In this document: positions 9,349 to 18,070 of the stretch, one piece after another
Layout of the letters: each line of letters begins with the position of its first letter
Numbering within the stretch: position 1 is the stretch's first letter
Assembly: GCA_964396245.1 (NCBI GenBank)
Contig: CAYNEO010000015.1
Coordinates: 4,147-68,146, forward strand
Source: CAYNEO01 sp964396245
GTDB taxonomy: Bacteria; Zixibacteria; MSB-5A5; GN15; FEB-12
Direction of reading: 5' to 3'
Length of the DNA stretch: 64,000 bases
Translations under genes and position numbers: made by a program
Notes under the pieces: model-generated
Told to the model about the DNA's origin: nothing
Seen by the model: only the letters and a program-made list of their open reading frames with translations
Databases searched by the model: none

Positions 9349-9892
9349 CGAGTTGTTTTAACAGGTCCCGGGCGGCATCTGCAGCACGCCCGCTGGGCTC
9401 CAATGAAAGATATTTATTCCAGTAGAACCGCGCCGAATCGGACTGTTGCTTTTCATAGTAGACAATCCCAAGATTGAAATGGGCGATGGCGTGATTCGGG
9501 TCCCGCTGCAGAACCTTGTGAAATTCCTCCAGCGCACGGTCGGGCAAGCCCATGGCATGCAGGCAGGCGCCGAAATCGGTGCGCACGTCGACCGAGCTCC
9601 CGTCGATATCAAGCGCCCGTCGATACGCCTCGGCAGCGATTGCATAATTGCCCTGATCCATAAAGGTATTTCCGGCGGTCACAAGGCCGTCGTAGTCGCC
9701 CGGCAAATCCGGCATAGCGGCGGCCATATCACCCATCCCCGTTTGACTCGTCTGCTGCTGCGGTTGAGCCGGTGGAGCGGGCATTTCCTGCGGGCTTCTG
9801 AGAATTATGTATCCTATCGTGAATATCAGCAGAACGCCTGCAATAGCCACGGCATCCCGCATATTGTTGCTTCGGCTTGTCGATTCTGTCAT
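9341..9892 (-). CDS. Membrane-anchored TPR protein
   Basis: A 183-residue protein with one N-terminal membrane helix (about residues 12-30, AVAIAGVLLIFTIGYIIL). A Gln/Pro/Met-rich linker follows, then about three tetratricopeptide units between residues 65 and 165 (YDGLVTAGNTFMDQGNYAIA, DFGACLHAMGLPDRALEEF, AHFNLGIVYYEKQQSDSARF). The TPR part should face the periplasm and bind protein partners. It is the first gene of the operon that continues into the metal permease, comF and the recombinase; whether it assists the permease is unknown. Confidence 0.82.
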   Translation of the reverse strand: MTESTSRSNNMRDAVAIAGVLLIFTIGYIILRSPQEMPAPPAQPQQQTSQTGMGDMAAAMPDLPGDYDGLVTAGNTFMDQGNYAIAAEAYRRALDIDGSSVDVRTDFGACLHAMGLPDRALEEFHKVLQRDPNHAIAHFNLGIVYYEKQQSDSARFYWNKYLSLEPSGRAADAARDLLKQLDG

Positions 9893-9958
9893 CCGTGCTC
9901 TCTCGTCGTTTTTCGGCGTCGCCTAATAGCGAGCGCCGCAGTCCACATTACTGTCGCT

Positions 9959-9987
9959 AATCTAATGGCTGCAATCCGATTTGTCCA
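9959..9987 (-). promoter_or_regulatory. Promoter candidate for the TPR-permease-comF-xer operon
   Basis: On the minus strand TGGACA (9982-9987) is followed by a 17-base spacer and TAGATT (9959-9964). Five and four of six consensus bases match. The predicted transcript would start near 9952, about 60 bases before the TPR gene. Confidence 0.45.
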
Positions 9988-10018
9988 CCTCCAATTACGG
10001 CGTTTATACAAGAATTCG

Positions 10019-10047
10019 ATGACATTCGGCTGACAAAAATGTATAAT
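10019..10047 (+). promoter_or_regulatory. Strong promoter candidate for the M28 peptidase
   Basis: ATGACA (10019-10024), a 17-base spacer and a perfect TATAAT (10042-10047). Transcription would begin near 10054. This excludes an ATG at 10039 as the start of the peptidase and supports the ATG at 10090. Confidence 0.6.
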
Positions 10048-10089
10048 CAGCCGGTTATACTCTCGGCGGTACAAAAAGGAAAGGACGTT

Positions 10090-11799
10090 ATGGCGCGGTT
10101 GTTCTTGATTCTCATATCGATACTCATTTCCGGCGCTCTGGTTGGCCCTGCTCCGGCTACGGCCTATGACATATCGGCGGACTCGGTGCACAAACACATC
10201 GCTGTCCTCGCATCGGATTCTCTCGAGGGCCGTGAAACCGGCGAGATTGGCGAGTGGAAGGCGGCGCAGTATATCGCCGGCGTGTTCAAGGCGGCAGGAT
10301 TGGAGCCGAAGGGCGATTCCGGCACCTATTTTCAATCGTTCGAATTCGTCAAACGAATTGATTTCAGCGACAACAACCGACTGACCGTGAACGGCGTCGA
10401 ATTGTCGCTCAACGACGAATTCCAGCCGATGCTGCAATCCGCAAACGCGACATTTAACTTCGACGAGATAATTCCGGTGAACTACGGTATTACCGCCGAA
10501 GGAACCTCATACGATGATTATGCCGGTAAAGACGTGGCCGGCAAGGCTGTCCTGATCAAGAGATATTCTCCTTCAGCCGACGAGAACCCGCACGTTGATT
10601 TCGACAAGTATGCGGCAATCGTGGACAAAGTCATGAATGCTCTGAACCATGACGCATCCGGTATTTTCTTTATCACGCCAACCGATCATGATGACACCCT
10701 GATGTCCATCGGTTTCACCCACGTGACGCCCAAAGACGTCCCCATTGTCTGGATCAGGCGCGCCGGTCTCGACAAGCTGGGGCTCGATCCGGACAATCCG
10801 GAACTGCTGTCCGCCGAGGGAGAGACAGAGCTCATACACGTGCGGGACACGGGGTACAATGTGGTCGGATATCTGCCCGGTACGAGCGACACGACAATCA
10901 TCCTGGGTGCGCATTACGATCACCTCGGCTGGGGCGGTCCCGGTTCGCGCTATCTTGGCGAGGAGCCGAAGATTCACTATGGCGCCGATGACAATGCTTC
11001 GGGAACGTCCGCCCTTCTTGAAACCGCCAGGTATTTTGCCGACAAACGCGACGAGCTGCAAAATTCGCTGCTTTTCATCGCCTTCACGGGTGAGGAAAAA
11101 GGCATTCTGGGTTCGAGTTACTACGCGAAGCACATGACTGTCGATTCCAATGCCATCAAGATGATGATCAATATGGACATGATCGGCCGGCTCAAGGACC
11201 AGGAAAAGGGCCTGGCAATCATGGGGACCGGCACCTGTCCGGAGTTCAAGCAATATTTCGACAGCACGCTCAAAACCGACCTGAAGCTTGCGTTGCGTGA
11301 ATCAGGTACCGGGCCCTCCGATCATACCGCTTTCTATAATCGCGGCATCCCGGTGCTGTTTTTCTTCACCGGCGCACACAAGGACTACCATAAACCGGAT
11401 GATACCGTCGACAAGATCGATTTCGACGGAGTCGTATCCGTTGCCGATCTGGCCGCCGATATCGCGGCTTATTTCGATTCGTATCCGGGCGAACTTACTT
11501 TTCAGCGGACCAAGGATGATTCCGCGGGCCAACGTCGCGCCTCGTTTTCAGTCACGCTGGGCGTGATGCCTGATTACACGGCCGAAGTAAAAGGCCTCAA
11601 GATAGATGGCGTCACCCCGGATCGACCGGCTGAAAAGGCAGGGATTCAGACCGGTGATATCGTCATCAAGATGGGTGAGTACAACGTGGACGATATCTAC
11701 ACCTATATGAACTGCCTGAGCAAGTTCAAGAAAGGCGATTCCACCGTTGTCGTAGTCAAGCGCGGCGACAAGGTTCTGAATCTGAATGTCGTTTTCTAA
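10090..11799 (+). CDS. Secreted M28 family metallopeptidase with PDZ domain
   Basis: A 569-residue exported zinc peptidase. Residues 1-25 are a signal peptide (ARLFLILISILISGALVGPA). A PA-like insert lies in the middle, and the M28 core shows the metal ligands in order: GAHYDHLGWG, GADDNASGT with the bridging Asp, FTGEEKGILG with the catalytic Glu, then MINMDMIG and DHTAFYNRGIPV. Residues about 475-569 form a PDZ domain (KIDGVTPDRPAEKAGIQTGD). M28 enzymes of this layout are aminopeptidases that act on exported peptides. The ATG at 10090 has AAGGA just upstream and follows the predicted transcription start. The closest functional pairing in the window is the S9 peptidase and OPT transporter, together suggesting peptide scavenging (inference). 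Confidence 0.92.
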   Translation: MARLFLILISILISGALVGPAPATAYDISADSVHKHIAVLASDSLEGRETGEIGEWKAAQYIAGVFKAAGLEPKGDSGTYFQSFEFVKRIDFSDNNRLTVNGVELSLNDEFQPMLQSANATFNFDEIIPVNYGITAEGTSYDDYAGKDVAGKAVLIKRYSPSADENPHVDFDKYAAIVDKVMNALNHDASGIFFITPTDHDDTLMSIGFTHVTPKDVPIVWIRRAGLDKLGLDPDNPELLSAEGETELIHVRDTGYNVVGYLPGTSDTTIILGAHYDHLGWGGPGSRYLGEEPKIHYGADDNASGTSALLETARYFADKRDELQNSLLFIAFTGEEKGILGSSYYAKHMTVDSNAIKMMINMDMIGRLKDQEKGLAIMGTGTCPEFKQYFDSTLKTDLKLALRESGTGPSDHTAFYNRGIPVLFFFTGAHKDYHKPDDTVDKIDFDGVVSVADLAADIAAYFDSYPGELTFQRTKDDSAGQRRASFSVTLGVMPDYTAEVKGLKIDGVTPDRPAEKAGIQTGDIVIKMGEYNVDDIYTYMNCLSKFKKGDSTVVVVKRGDKVLNLNVVF

Positions 11800-11823
11800 A
11801 CAGCAATTGAGATAAATTCGAAG

Positions 11824-11849
11824 AAGCACGGTCACATGGCCGTGCTTTT
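11824..11849 (+). terminator. Rho-independent terminator after the M28 peptidase
   Basis: An 8-base-pair stem AAGCACGG (11824-11831) / CCGTGCTT (11840-11847) with an 8-base loop runs into a T stretch. It lies 25 bases after the peptidase stop and before the convergent rel gene. Confidence 0.8.
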
Positions 11850-11881
11850 ATATTGTTACTGTGCGGAGGACTTTTACCGAA

Positions 11882-14038
11882 TCATTCAACTGAGTCGGGG
11901 CGGCGGGAGCGGTTGACGCTGATAACGCCTTTGACTTTTTTGACCTTATCGATAATCCGGTTAAGGTGTGTCAGGCTGGAAACTTCGACGACGAATCGTC
12001 CCTCGGCGGTGGTATCGTGGGCATACATTTCAGCGCCGCGCACGTTGGTGTTTGCATCGGCGATGGCCTGGGTGATATCTCTCAGCATATTCTTGCGGTC
12101 CTCGACCGTCATGTCGAGCTGAACCACAAATGACTGGTTCGGACCGGTGTCCCAACTGACCTCGATCCGTCGTTCGGGATTGGCGTTGCTGATATCGATG
12201 GCTACGGGACAATCCGCCTGATGGATAGTCACGCCTCTCCCCCGCGTAATGAATCCCACGATATCGTCGCCCGGGACCGGCTGACAGCATCCGGCAAAAC
12301 GGAACATCATGTTGTCCAGCCCCTGGACTTTGATCCCTTTGGAGCCTCTCAGCCGTTCGAGGACGCGGCCGACCAAACCGGGCTCGACCGCTTTTTCGTC
12401 GGGCTGGATAAGTGACATCAGCGATGCCGTTGATTGTGAACCATTACCGATCCCGGCGAAAAGGTCATCGATTGTCTTTCGGTTGAGCTTCTCGGCGTAT
12501 TCCTGCAATTGCTCGTCGGGCGGCATTTTAAGATGCAGTTCCTTAAGGCGACGTTCGATGATCTCCCTGCCAAGCGCCGCTGATTGCTCAAAACCGGCCT
12601 GTTTCAGCCAGCGGCGGACACGCGTGCGGGCCGAGGACGACTTGACGAGCTTCAGCCAATCGTGCGAGGGCGTCCGGTTGGGGTTGGTGATAATCTCGAC
12701 GGTATCGCCCGACTCCAGCACAGTCGAGAGCGGCTGAAGCCGCCCGTTGATCTTGGCGCCGGCACAGTGGATACCCACCTCGGTGTGAATCTGGAATGCA
12801 AAATCGAGCGGGGTGGCGCCGCGCGGAAGGTGAATCAACCGTCCGTTCGGCGTGAATACGAAAATGTCTTCAGAATAAAGATCGACTTTGAGATATTCCA
12901 GAAACTCGGTCGGGTTGGTGAGGTCTTTTTGCCACTCGAGAATGTCGCGCAACCACACCATCTGGCGGTCATCGCGGCTCATCTCCCGACGTCCTTCCTT
13001 GTACAGCCAGTGGGCGGCGATACCGTTCTCGGCGACATAGTGCATCTGATGCGTACGAATCTGAATCTCCACCTTGCGGTTGTGCGGCCCGAAAACTGTC
13101 GTGTGCAGCGAACGGTAACCGTTCGGCTTGGGGTTGGCAATATAGTCGTGGAAGCGTCCCTGTACCGGTTTCCACATGGCGTGAATGATCCCCAGGGCGT
13201 GGTAGCATTCCCTTTCGTTGTTGACAACCACGCGAATCGCCAGCAAATCATAGATTTCGTCGAACGGCACCTGTCGAATTTTGATCTTTCGGTAGATTGA
13301 ATCCAGATGCTTCGCCCGTCCATAGACCGTGGCGATAATCCCGTCCTTGGAGAGTGCTTCCTTGATCGGCTGGGCAACTTCCTGGATATAGGCTTCTCGT
13401 TCCTCGCGTTTCTCTTTGACCTTCCGCGCGAGGTCATCGTAGACGTCCGGTTCGAGATACTTGAGCGCCAGATCCTCGAGTTCGATTTTGGCCTTGTTGA
13501 TTCCCAGCCGGTGTGCCAGCGGGCAGTACACGTCGCGCGTTTCCTGGGCGATACGCCGACGTTTTTCTTTCGGGAGATGTTCGAGCGTTCGCATGTTATG
13601 GAGTCGGTCGGCCAGCTTGATCACGATGACCCGGATATCCTTGGCCATGCTCAGCAACATCTTGCGGAAATACTCGACCTGCTGTTCTTCGATGGAGTTA
13701 AACTGCATGGCGCCGATTTTGGTCACACCGTCGACCAACTCGGCGACCTCGTCGCCAAATACCTGCCGAATGTCTTCGAGCGTCACCGACGTATCTTCCA
13801 CGACATCGTGAACCATGCCGGCGGCAATAGTCGCCGAATCCATATGCAGTTCGGCAAGGAAGAAAGCGACCTCGATACAATGGTCGATGTACTGGTGTCC
13901 CGACGAGCGCATCTGTCCCGAATGAGCCTTTTCCGCGAATTCGTAGGCCCGTTTGATCAAGTCGATATCGATATTGGCGTTGTACGACTCGATCTTGATT
14001 ACAAATTCCGCCAGATTTGCCGGGATTTTATCGCTCAT
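11882..14038 (-). CDS. rel: Bifunctional (p)ppGpp synthetase/hydrolase, RelA/SpoT family
   Basis: A 718-residue long Rel protein with the full domain order. It starts with an HD hydrolase domain at about residues 25-190 (HQYIDHCIEVA, then MVHDVVEDT with the His-Asp pair). The RelA/SpoT synthetase domain at about 230-350 includes DEIYDLLAIRVVV, NPKPNGYRSLHTTVFG and VEIQIRT. Next come a TGS domain at about 395-455 (DIFVFTPNGRLIHLPRGATP), a zinc-finger/helical section (RFAGCCQPVPGDDIVGFITR) and a C-terminal ACT domain. The intact HD motif indicates hydrolase as well as synthetase function. It makes and removes the stringent-response alarmone in the cytoplasm. Its start overlaps the end of the upstream GT9 gene by four bases (ATGA), placing it at the end of the glycolipid operon. 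Confidence 0.96.
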   Translation of the reverse strand: MSDKIPANLAEFVIKIESYNANIDIDLIKRAYEFAEKAHSGQMRSSGHQYIDHCIEVAFFLAELHMDSATIAAGMVHDVVEDTSVTLEDIRQVFGDEVAELVDGVTKIGAMQFNSIEEQQVEYFRKMLLSMAKDIRVIVIKLADRLHNMRTLEHLPKEKRRRIAQETRDVYCPLAHRLGINKAKIELEDLALKYLEPDVYDDLARKVKEKREEREAYIQEVAQPIKEALSKDGIIATVYGRAKHLDSIYRKIKIRQVPFDEIYDLLAIRVVVNNERECYHALGIIHAMWKPVQGRFHDYIANPKPNGYRSLHTTVFGPHNRKVEIQIRTHQMHYVAENGIAAHWLYKEGRREMSRDDRQMVWLRDILEWQKDLTNPTEFLEYLKVDLYSEDIFVFTPNGRLIHLPRGATPLDFAFQIHTEVGIHCAGAKINGRLQPLSTVLESGDTVEIITNPNRTPSHDWLKLVKSSSARTRVRRWLKQAGFEQSAALGREIIERRLKELHLKMPPDEQLQEYAEKLNRKTIDDLFAGIGNGSQSTASLMSLIQPDEKAVEPGLVGRVLERLRGSKGIKVQGLDNMMFRFAGCCQPVPGDDIVGFITRGRGVTIHQADCPVAIDISNANPERRIEVSWDTGPNQSFVVQLDMTVEDRKNMLRDITQAIADANTNVRGAEMYAHDTTAEGRFVVEVSSLTHLNRIIDKVKKVKGVISVNRSRRPDSVE

Positions 14039-15090
14039 GACTGTCGGTAATTGTACACCTTTAACACTTGCTTCAATACTTCATCCACCGGGATGGTGTC
14101 CATACGAATAAAATCGGCGTTCGGCGTTTCCTCGCCGGACAACGGCGGCTGGATGACGCGGTGACCTTTGCCGAGCGGTCCCCACCGGACCGGCGACATG
14201 ATTCGCTTGTTCGGGTACAGACCCACAACCTTGGTTCCGACCGCCACCGCCAGGTGCAGCGGGCCGGTCGAGTTAGCGACCACCGCCTGCGCCATGGACA
14301 ACACCGCCGCCAGTGTTCTCAAGTCGGTTTCACCAGCCAGATGATTGACCTCGATCCTGAGCCGTTTCGACGCCTTTTCAATTGTCGTGCCTTCCTCGGC
14401 TGATCCCGACAGGACCGTCTGTATGCCTTGCTTTCTGAGCCGGTCATAGAGCTGAAGAAACTTATCGAGCGGCCATCGATCGGCCGAGCCGCCGGACCCC
14501 GGGTGCACGACGACGAACTTTCCGTCGACACCGGCCTCCTTGAGAATCCTTCGGGCGTTGCGAAGGTCCTTCTCCTTGGGATATACGGTCGGAGTCGTAA
14601 TGGTTGGACCCTTCTTGAAGAACTTCAGGAAGTCCAGGTTGTATTCGTACTCGTGCTTCTTGTTGGCTTTGCGGCTGTGGAACAGGTGGTAGTTGAAAAA
14701 CACCGAATGAAATCGCCCGACCGTACCGATACGAAAGGGGATATTTGCCTTGTAAAACAGCCGGCAAATCTGGCGCTCGGGATATAGCGCCACCACGACC
14801 TTGTACTGCCCCATCTTCAGCTTGTGCAGCATGTCCTTGCGATACAGTTTATTCGATCGCAACTGGTCGTTCTGGACGCGCATGATCTTGTCGATACGCT
14901 TGTTGTTCTCGAGGATTGGCGAGGCGTAAAGGGAGGACAGCACCTCTACCTGGCATTCGGGATAACGGGTCTTGACCGTTTCGACAAACGGCAGCGCGAG
15001 GATAAGATCACCGAGCCGGTCGGTGCGGCTGATAAGTATTTTGTCTCCCGGATGTAAGTCGATAACCTGTTCTTTAGCGCGCGTTGCCAC
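14035..15090 (-). CDS. Glycosyltransferase family 9 (heptosyltransferase-like)
   Basis: A 351-residue GT-B enzyme of the ADP-heptose:LPS heptosyltransferase family (GT9). The N-terminal domain opens with GDKILISRTDRLGDLILALP, the typical start of GT9 proteins. The C-terminal domain has VVVHPGSGGSADRWP, the GT9 sugar-nucleotide element, and VVANSTGPLHLAVAVGTKVVGLY near residue 280. It acts on the cytoplasmic face of the inner membrane, adding a heptose or similar sugar to a lipid-linked core. The precise donor cannot be read. It is within the MsbA/GT cluster and overlaps rel by 4 and the GT2 gene by 17 bases. Confidence 0.9.
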   Translation of the reverse strand: MATRAKEQVIDLHPGDKILISRTDRLGDLILALPFVETVKTRYPECQVEVLSSLYASPILENNKRIDKIMRVQNDQLRSNKLYRKDMLHKLKMGQYKVVVALYPERQICRLFYKANIPFRIGTVGRFHSVFFNYHLFHSRKANKKHEYEYNLDFLKFFKKGPTITTPTVYPKEKDLRNARRILKEAGVDGKFVVVHPGSGGSADRWPLDKFLQLYDRLRKQGIQTVLSGSAEEGTTIEKASKRLRIEVNHLAGETDLRTLAAVLSMAQAVVANSTGPLHLAVAVGTKVVGLYPNKRIMSPVRWGPLGKGHRVIQPPLSGEETPNADFIRMDTIPVDEVLKQVLKVYNYRQS

Positions 15091-15844
15091 CTGATATATC
15101 CCTTCGATTCATATCCCTCAACTTCGCATATTTCGCCAGCACGGCTATCGACGACAGCACCGAGATGATAAATCCTTCCATGCCATCGCGAAAACCCTGC
15201 TTGCTTACATAATGTTTAACAAAACTGGCCGGCGGTCGAATCAAAATATCAAACCAGTTTGCCCGTTTCCCCTGCCGGAGAGCTTTCTCCGCGCCCATGG
15301 TCGTGTACCGGTTGAACTTGGAGAAATAGCTGTCCAGCGTCGGATAGCTGTAGTGGAGCAGGTCCGCATTGAGCTTCCCGACCGGACCGCTGACATCGAC
15401 CCGCTCGTGCACGTAGGCCTCGTCAAACCGTCCCCGCGACTTCCTGAACAAACGCAAGATCCGGTCCGGATACCAGCCGCAATGGTTGATCCATCGGCCG
15501 AGAAAATTCGTCCTTCTCGGCATGGTGTAACCGTCGTACTCACCGTCACCGTGAATTACCCGCTTAATCTCCTCGGCCAGCGGCTCCGAAACCGCTTCGT
15601 CGGCATCGAGCGATAAAATCCATTCGCCGGTAGCCAGATCCACACCTGCCTGCTTGGCCGGCCCGAACCCCCGCCACTCAACCGTCGAGACCCGGACACC
15701 GCGTGTTTTGGCAATCTCTACGGTTCTGTCTGTCGAATGACTGTCGATGACGATCACTTCATCGGCCCAGGTCACTGAATCCAGGCAGCGCGGAAGATTC
15801 TGCTCTTCATCTTTGGTAATGATCACGACCGACAGCCTGTTCAT
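15074..15844 (-). CDS. Glycosyltransferase family 2, WaaE/KdtX-like
   Basis: A 256-residue GT-A enzyme. It shows VVIITKDEEQNLPRCLDSV at the start, the DxD-like DADEAV near residue 97 (GEWILSLDADEAVSEP) and the family-typical GRWINHCGWYPDRILRLFRK. A C-terminal membrane-associated segment follows (GFRDGMEGFIISVLSSIAVL). This is the pattern of lipopolysaccharide core glucosyltransferases of the WaaE/KdtX group, which add beta-1,4-glucose to the inner core. Acceptor specificity here is inferred from the flanking GT9 genes. It overlaps both neighbours, so it is translated as part of the operon. Confidence 0.9.
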   Translation of the reverse strand: MNRLSVVIITKDEEQNLPRCLDSVTWADEVIVIDSHSTDRTVEIAKTRGVRVSTVEWRGFGPAKQAGVDLATGEWILSLDADEAVSEPLAEEIKRVIHGDGEYDGYTMPRRTNFLGRWINHCGWYPDRILRLFRKSRGRFDEAYVHERVDVSGPVGKLNADLLHYSYPTLDSYFSKFNRYTTMGAEKALRQGKRANWFDILIRPPASFVKHYVSKQGFRDGMEGFIISVLSSIAVLAKYAKLRDMNRRDISGGNAR

Positions 15845-16959
15845 TTCTCAACCGGTTTCCGCTTTTCGACCACCTGAATGAACGTATCAAACACCTGGTC
15901 GACGGTGATATCGAAAATGTTGTCATCGTTTCCGGATACGACGGCGCCGACTTCCTGATCGAACGGCCGCCACAGGAGAAAGTTTTTCATAAAACGGCTG
16001 TACAGCCCGACAACCGGCACGTGAAAAGAGCGCGCGATATGTACCAGCGACGTATCCGGCGATATCAACAGGTCCAGACGTGATATCACCGCCGACGCCT
16101 CTTTGAGACTCAGGTTCGGCGGAACCTGATAGACCCGGTTATCGAACTGCCGCTGAAGGTTATCGCCGCGCCACCGGTCCGGCGGAGCGGTGAGCAACAC
16201 CACCCGGGTGTCATCACGGTAGTTCAGGATACGCTCCACCAGTTGCCGCGATTTCTCCTCAGCCCAAATTCGCGTGCGCGCACCGGCCGAGAGATTGTAG
16301 CCCACTACGAGGGAGTGGCTTCCACTGCTGTCCCGTACTTCAGTCAGGAAGTGATCCGCCTTGTCAAATGCCGTCCGTCCTACGTAAGGCTCCGCATATG
16401 GATTGACCGAGTCAGGGTTAATCGAGAACGCCGCCAGCAGTTTGAGGGTATTCTCGATTATGTGACCGGTGTCACCGCGACGGTGATCGTAATTGAAATC
16501 ATAATACTCGCGGTACTTCACCTTTCCGACTCCGATTCTCGGCTTTCCCGGAGCGCACAATTGCGAAAGGAATAAGGCCGTCACGGAATCATCGCAGATC
16601 ATATCGACAACCGCGTCGAACTTCTCGCGTCGAATGCGAATGACCTCCCTGATATCACGAAACGGATGTTTCGTATACATGAAAATCTTGTCGAAACGGG
16701 GATCATCCCTGATTATCGCCTTATTGCGCGGTGAACCCATGATGGAAATCTTGATATCCGGATAGCGGCTCTTGAGCCCGTCGAATACCGGAAACGAGAT
16801 GATCATATCGCCCAGCTTTTCGGGTCTTAGAAACAGCACCTTCTTCAGGCGAGTGCCGTCGAGCGGCTCGAAATCCACCCGCCCTTTCCTCAGGAACATT
16901 CTGGTCAACCTGAAGAACAAGGCTTTGAAAGCATGTTCAAGGGGCTTAAGTCTTTCCAT
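15841..16959 (-). CDS. Glycosyltransferase family 9 (second heptosyltransferase-like enzyme)
   Basis: A 372-residue GT9 protein distinct from the one at 14035-15090. After a basic amphipathic N-terminus (FRLTRMFLRKGR) it reads KKVLFLRPEKLGDMIISFPV, the GT9 opening. Later it has VVGYNLSAGARTRIWAEE and the C-terminal LLISPDTSLVHIARSFHVPVVGLY. The frame continues upstream into the GT4 gene, but the ATG at 16959 gives a normal family start and only 14 bases of overlap. It is likely a second sugar-addition step in building the lipooligosaccharide core. Confidence 0.88.
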   Translation of the reverse strand: MERLKPLEHAFKALFFRLTRMFLRKGRVDFEPLDGTRLKKVLFLRPEKLGDMIISFPVFDGLKSRYPDIKISIMGSPRNKAIIRDDPRFDKIFMYTKHPFRDIREVIRIRREKFDAVVDMICDDSVTALFLSQLCAPGKPRIGVGKVKYREYYDFNYDHRRGDTGHIIENTLKLLAAFSINPDSVNPYAEPYVGRTAFDKADHFLTEVRDSSGSHSLVVGYNLSAGARTRIWAEEKSRQLVERILNYRDDTRVVLLTAPPDRWRGDNLQRQFDNRVYQVPPNLSLKEASAVISRLDLLISPDTSLVHIARSFHVPVVGLYSRFMKNFLLWRPFDQEVGAVVSGNDDNIFDITVDQVFDTFIQVVEKRKPVEK

Positions 16960-18070
16960 GAGCCGCCTCTCTGGCGATACTCTGAAGGTAATTCTCGATC
17001 CGTTCGAACATCGTCTCCGCCTGAAATTCCATCTCAAAACGCCTTCGCGCTCTCTGTCCCATGTACGCCCTCAAATCGGCGTCGCCGGCCAGCTTCGAAA
17101 CGGCATTCACCAAACTGTCCGGGCTTCCCGGCCTGGTCATCAGGGCAACATCGTCTTCGCCCACCACCTCCGGAATACCGCCAACCCGCGAGGCGACAAT
17201 CGGTAGTCCGGCGCGCATTCCCTCCAGAACGGCAATACCGAACGGTTCTTCGATCGACGGATGGACCATCAGATCGGCGCCGGCCAATTCGGCATCGACA
17301 TCATCGAGCATGCCTGCAAATGCGAAGTTATTGTCCACGCCGGTTGCCTTCATGCGGTTGCGAAGCGATTCTTCGAGTGGACCGGATCCAAGAAGAAGAA
17401 ATCTCAACTTCGGAAAGGCGCCAATGAGTTCCGAGGCGGCATCGATCAGGTGCACGTGTCCTTTTTGCTCGACAAACCTGGCCGTGGTAACGGCCACCAC
17501 GGCATCCTTCGGCAGATGGTATTTCTTCCGCAAGGCATCGGCTGCGGCCGGATCCGGACGCTTGAACGGTCGATCGGGAATACCGATCGGGATGACGTTT
17601 ACAATTTCTTCCTTGATATACCCCAGTTGGGTTATCTGCGACTTCAGTGATTCCGAGGGAACGATGACACCGTCGATCAGCTTCGGCGTGAGCCATTTGT
17701 GAACGACACTGTCTTTCGTGATGTCAAGTCCGACCGACCAGACAACGCGAACATCCCGGGTAAGTCTGGCGGCGAGACCACCGAGGCGTACATCCTTGTT
17801 GAAATTGACCACGAGAAGGTCAATGTTGTTCTCTTCCAGGTACCGTTTTATCTTTGCAATCGTTTCGGGGTGAAAATCGCCGGAAATATCGAGTTCCAGT
17901 GTCGGTACCGTCGTGTTGGCCGCAATACGCCGGAGGAATCTCGATCCCGTCCGTCCGGCTACCGCCACTGTATGCCCGCGCGCTGTCAGACCGTCCGAGA
18001 CCAGCTTGATCCATTCCTCCATGCCGCCGTACGTCTCTTTGTCGATGGAATCGAGAAACAGAATGTTCAT
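16946..18070 (-). CDS. Glycosyltransferase family 4
   Basis: A 374-residue GT-B retaining glycosyltransferase. It begins MNILFLDSIDKETYGGMEEW, whose glycine-rich part (YGGMEEWIKL) is the usual GT4 acceptor loop. It has AVTTARFVEQKGHVHLIDA and LRFLLLGSGPLEESLR in the donor domain, and the EPFGIAVLEGMRAGLPIVAS signature with the catalytic Glu-x7-Glu near residue 285. It likely adds a hexose to the lipid-linked oligosaccharide. It starts inside the last codon region of the ABC transporter gene (4-base overlap). Confidence 0.92.
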   Translation of the reverse strand: MNILFLDSIDKETYGGMEEWIKLVSDGLTARGHTVAVAGRTGSRFLRRIAANTTVPTLELDISGDFHPETIAKIKRYLEENNIDLLVVNFNKDVRLGGLAARLTRDVRVVWSVGLDITKDSVVHKWLTPKLIDGVIVPSESLKSQITQLGYIKEEIVNVIPIGIPDRPFKRPDPAAADALRKKYHLPKDAVVAVTTARFVEQKGHVHLIDAASELIGAFPKLRFLLLGSGPLEESLRNRMKATGVDNNFAFAGMLDDVDAELAGADLMVHPSIEEPFGIAVLEGMRAGLPIVASRVGGIPEVVGEDDVALMTRPGSPDSLVNAVSKLAGDADLRAYMGQRARRRFEMEFQAETMFERIENYLQSIAREAAHGKT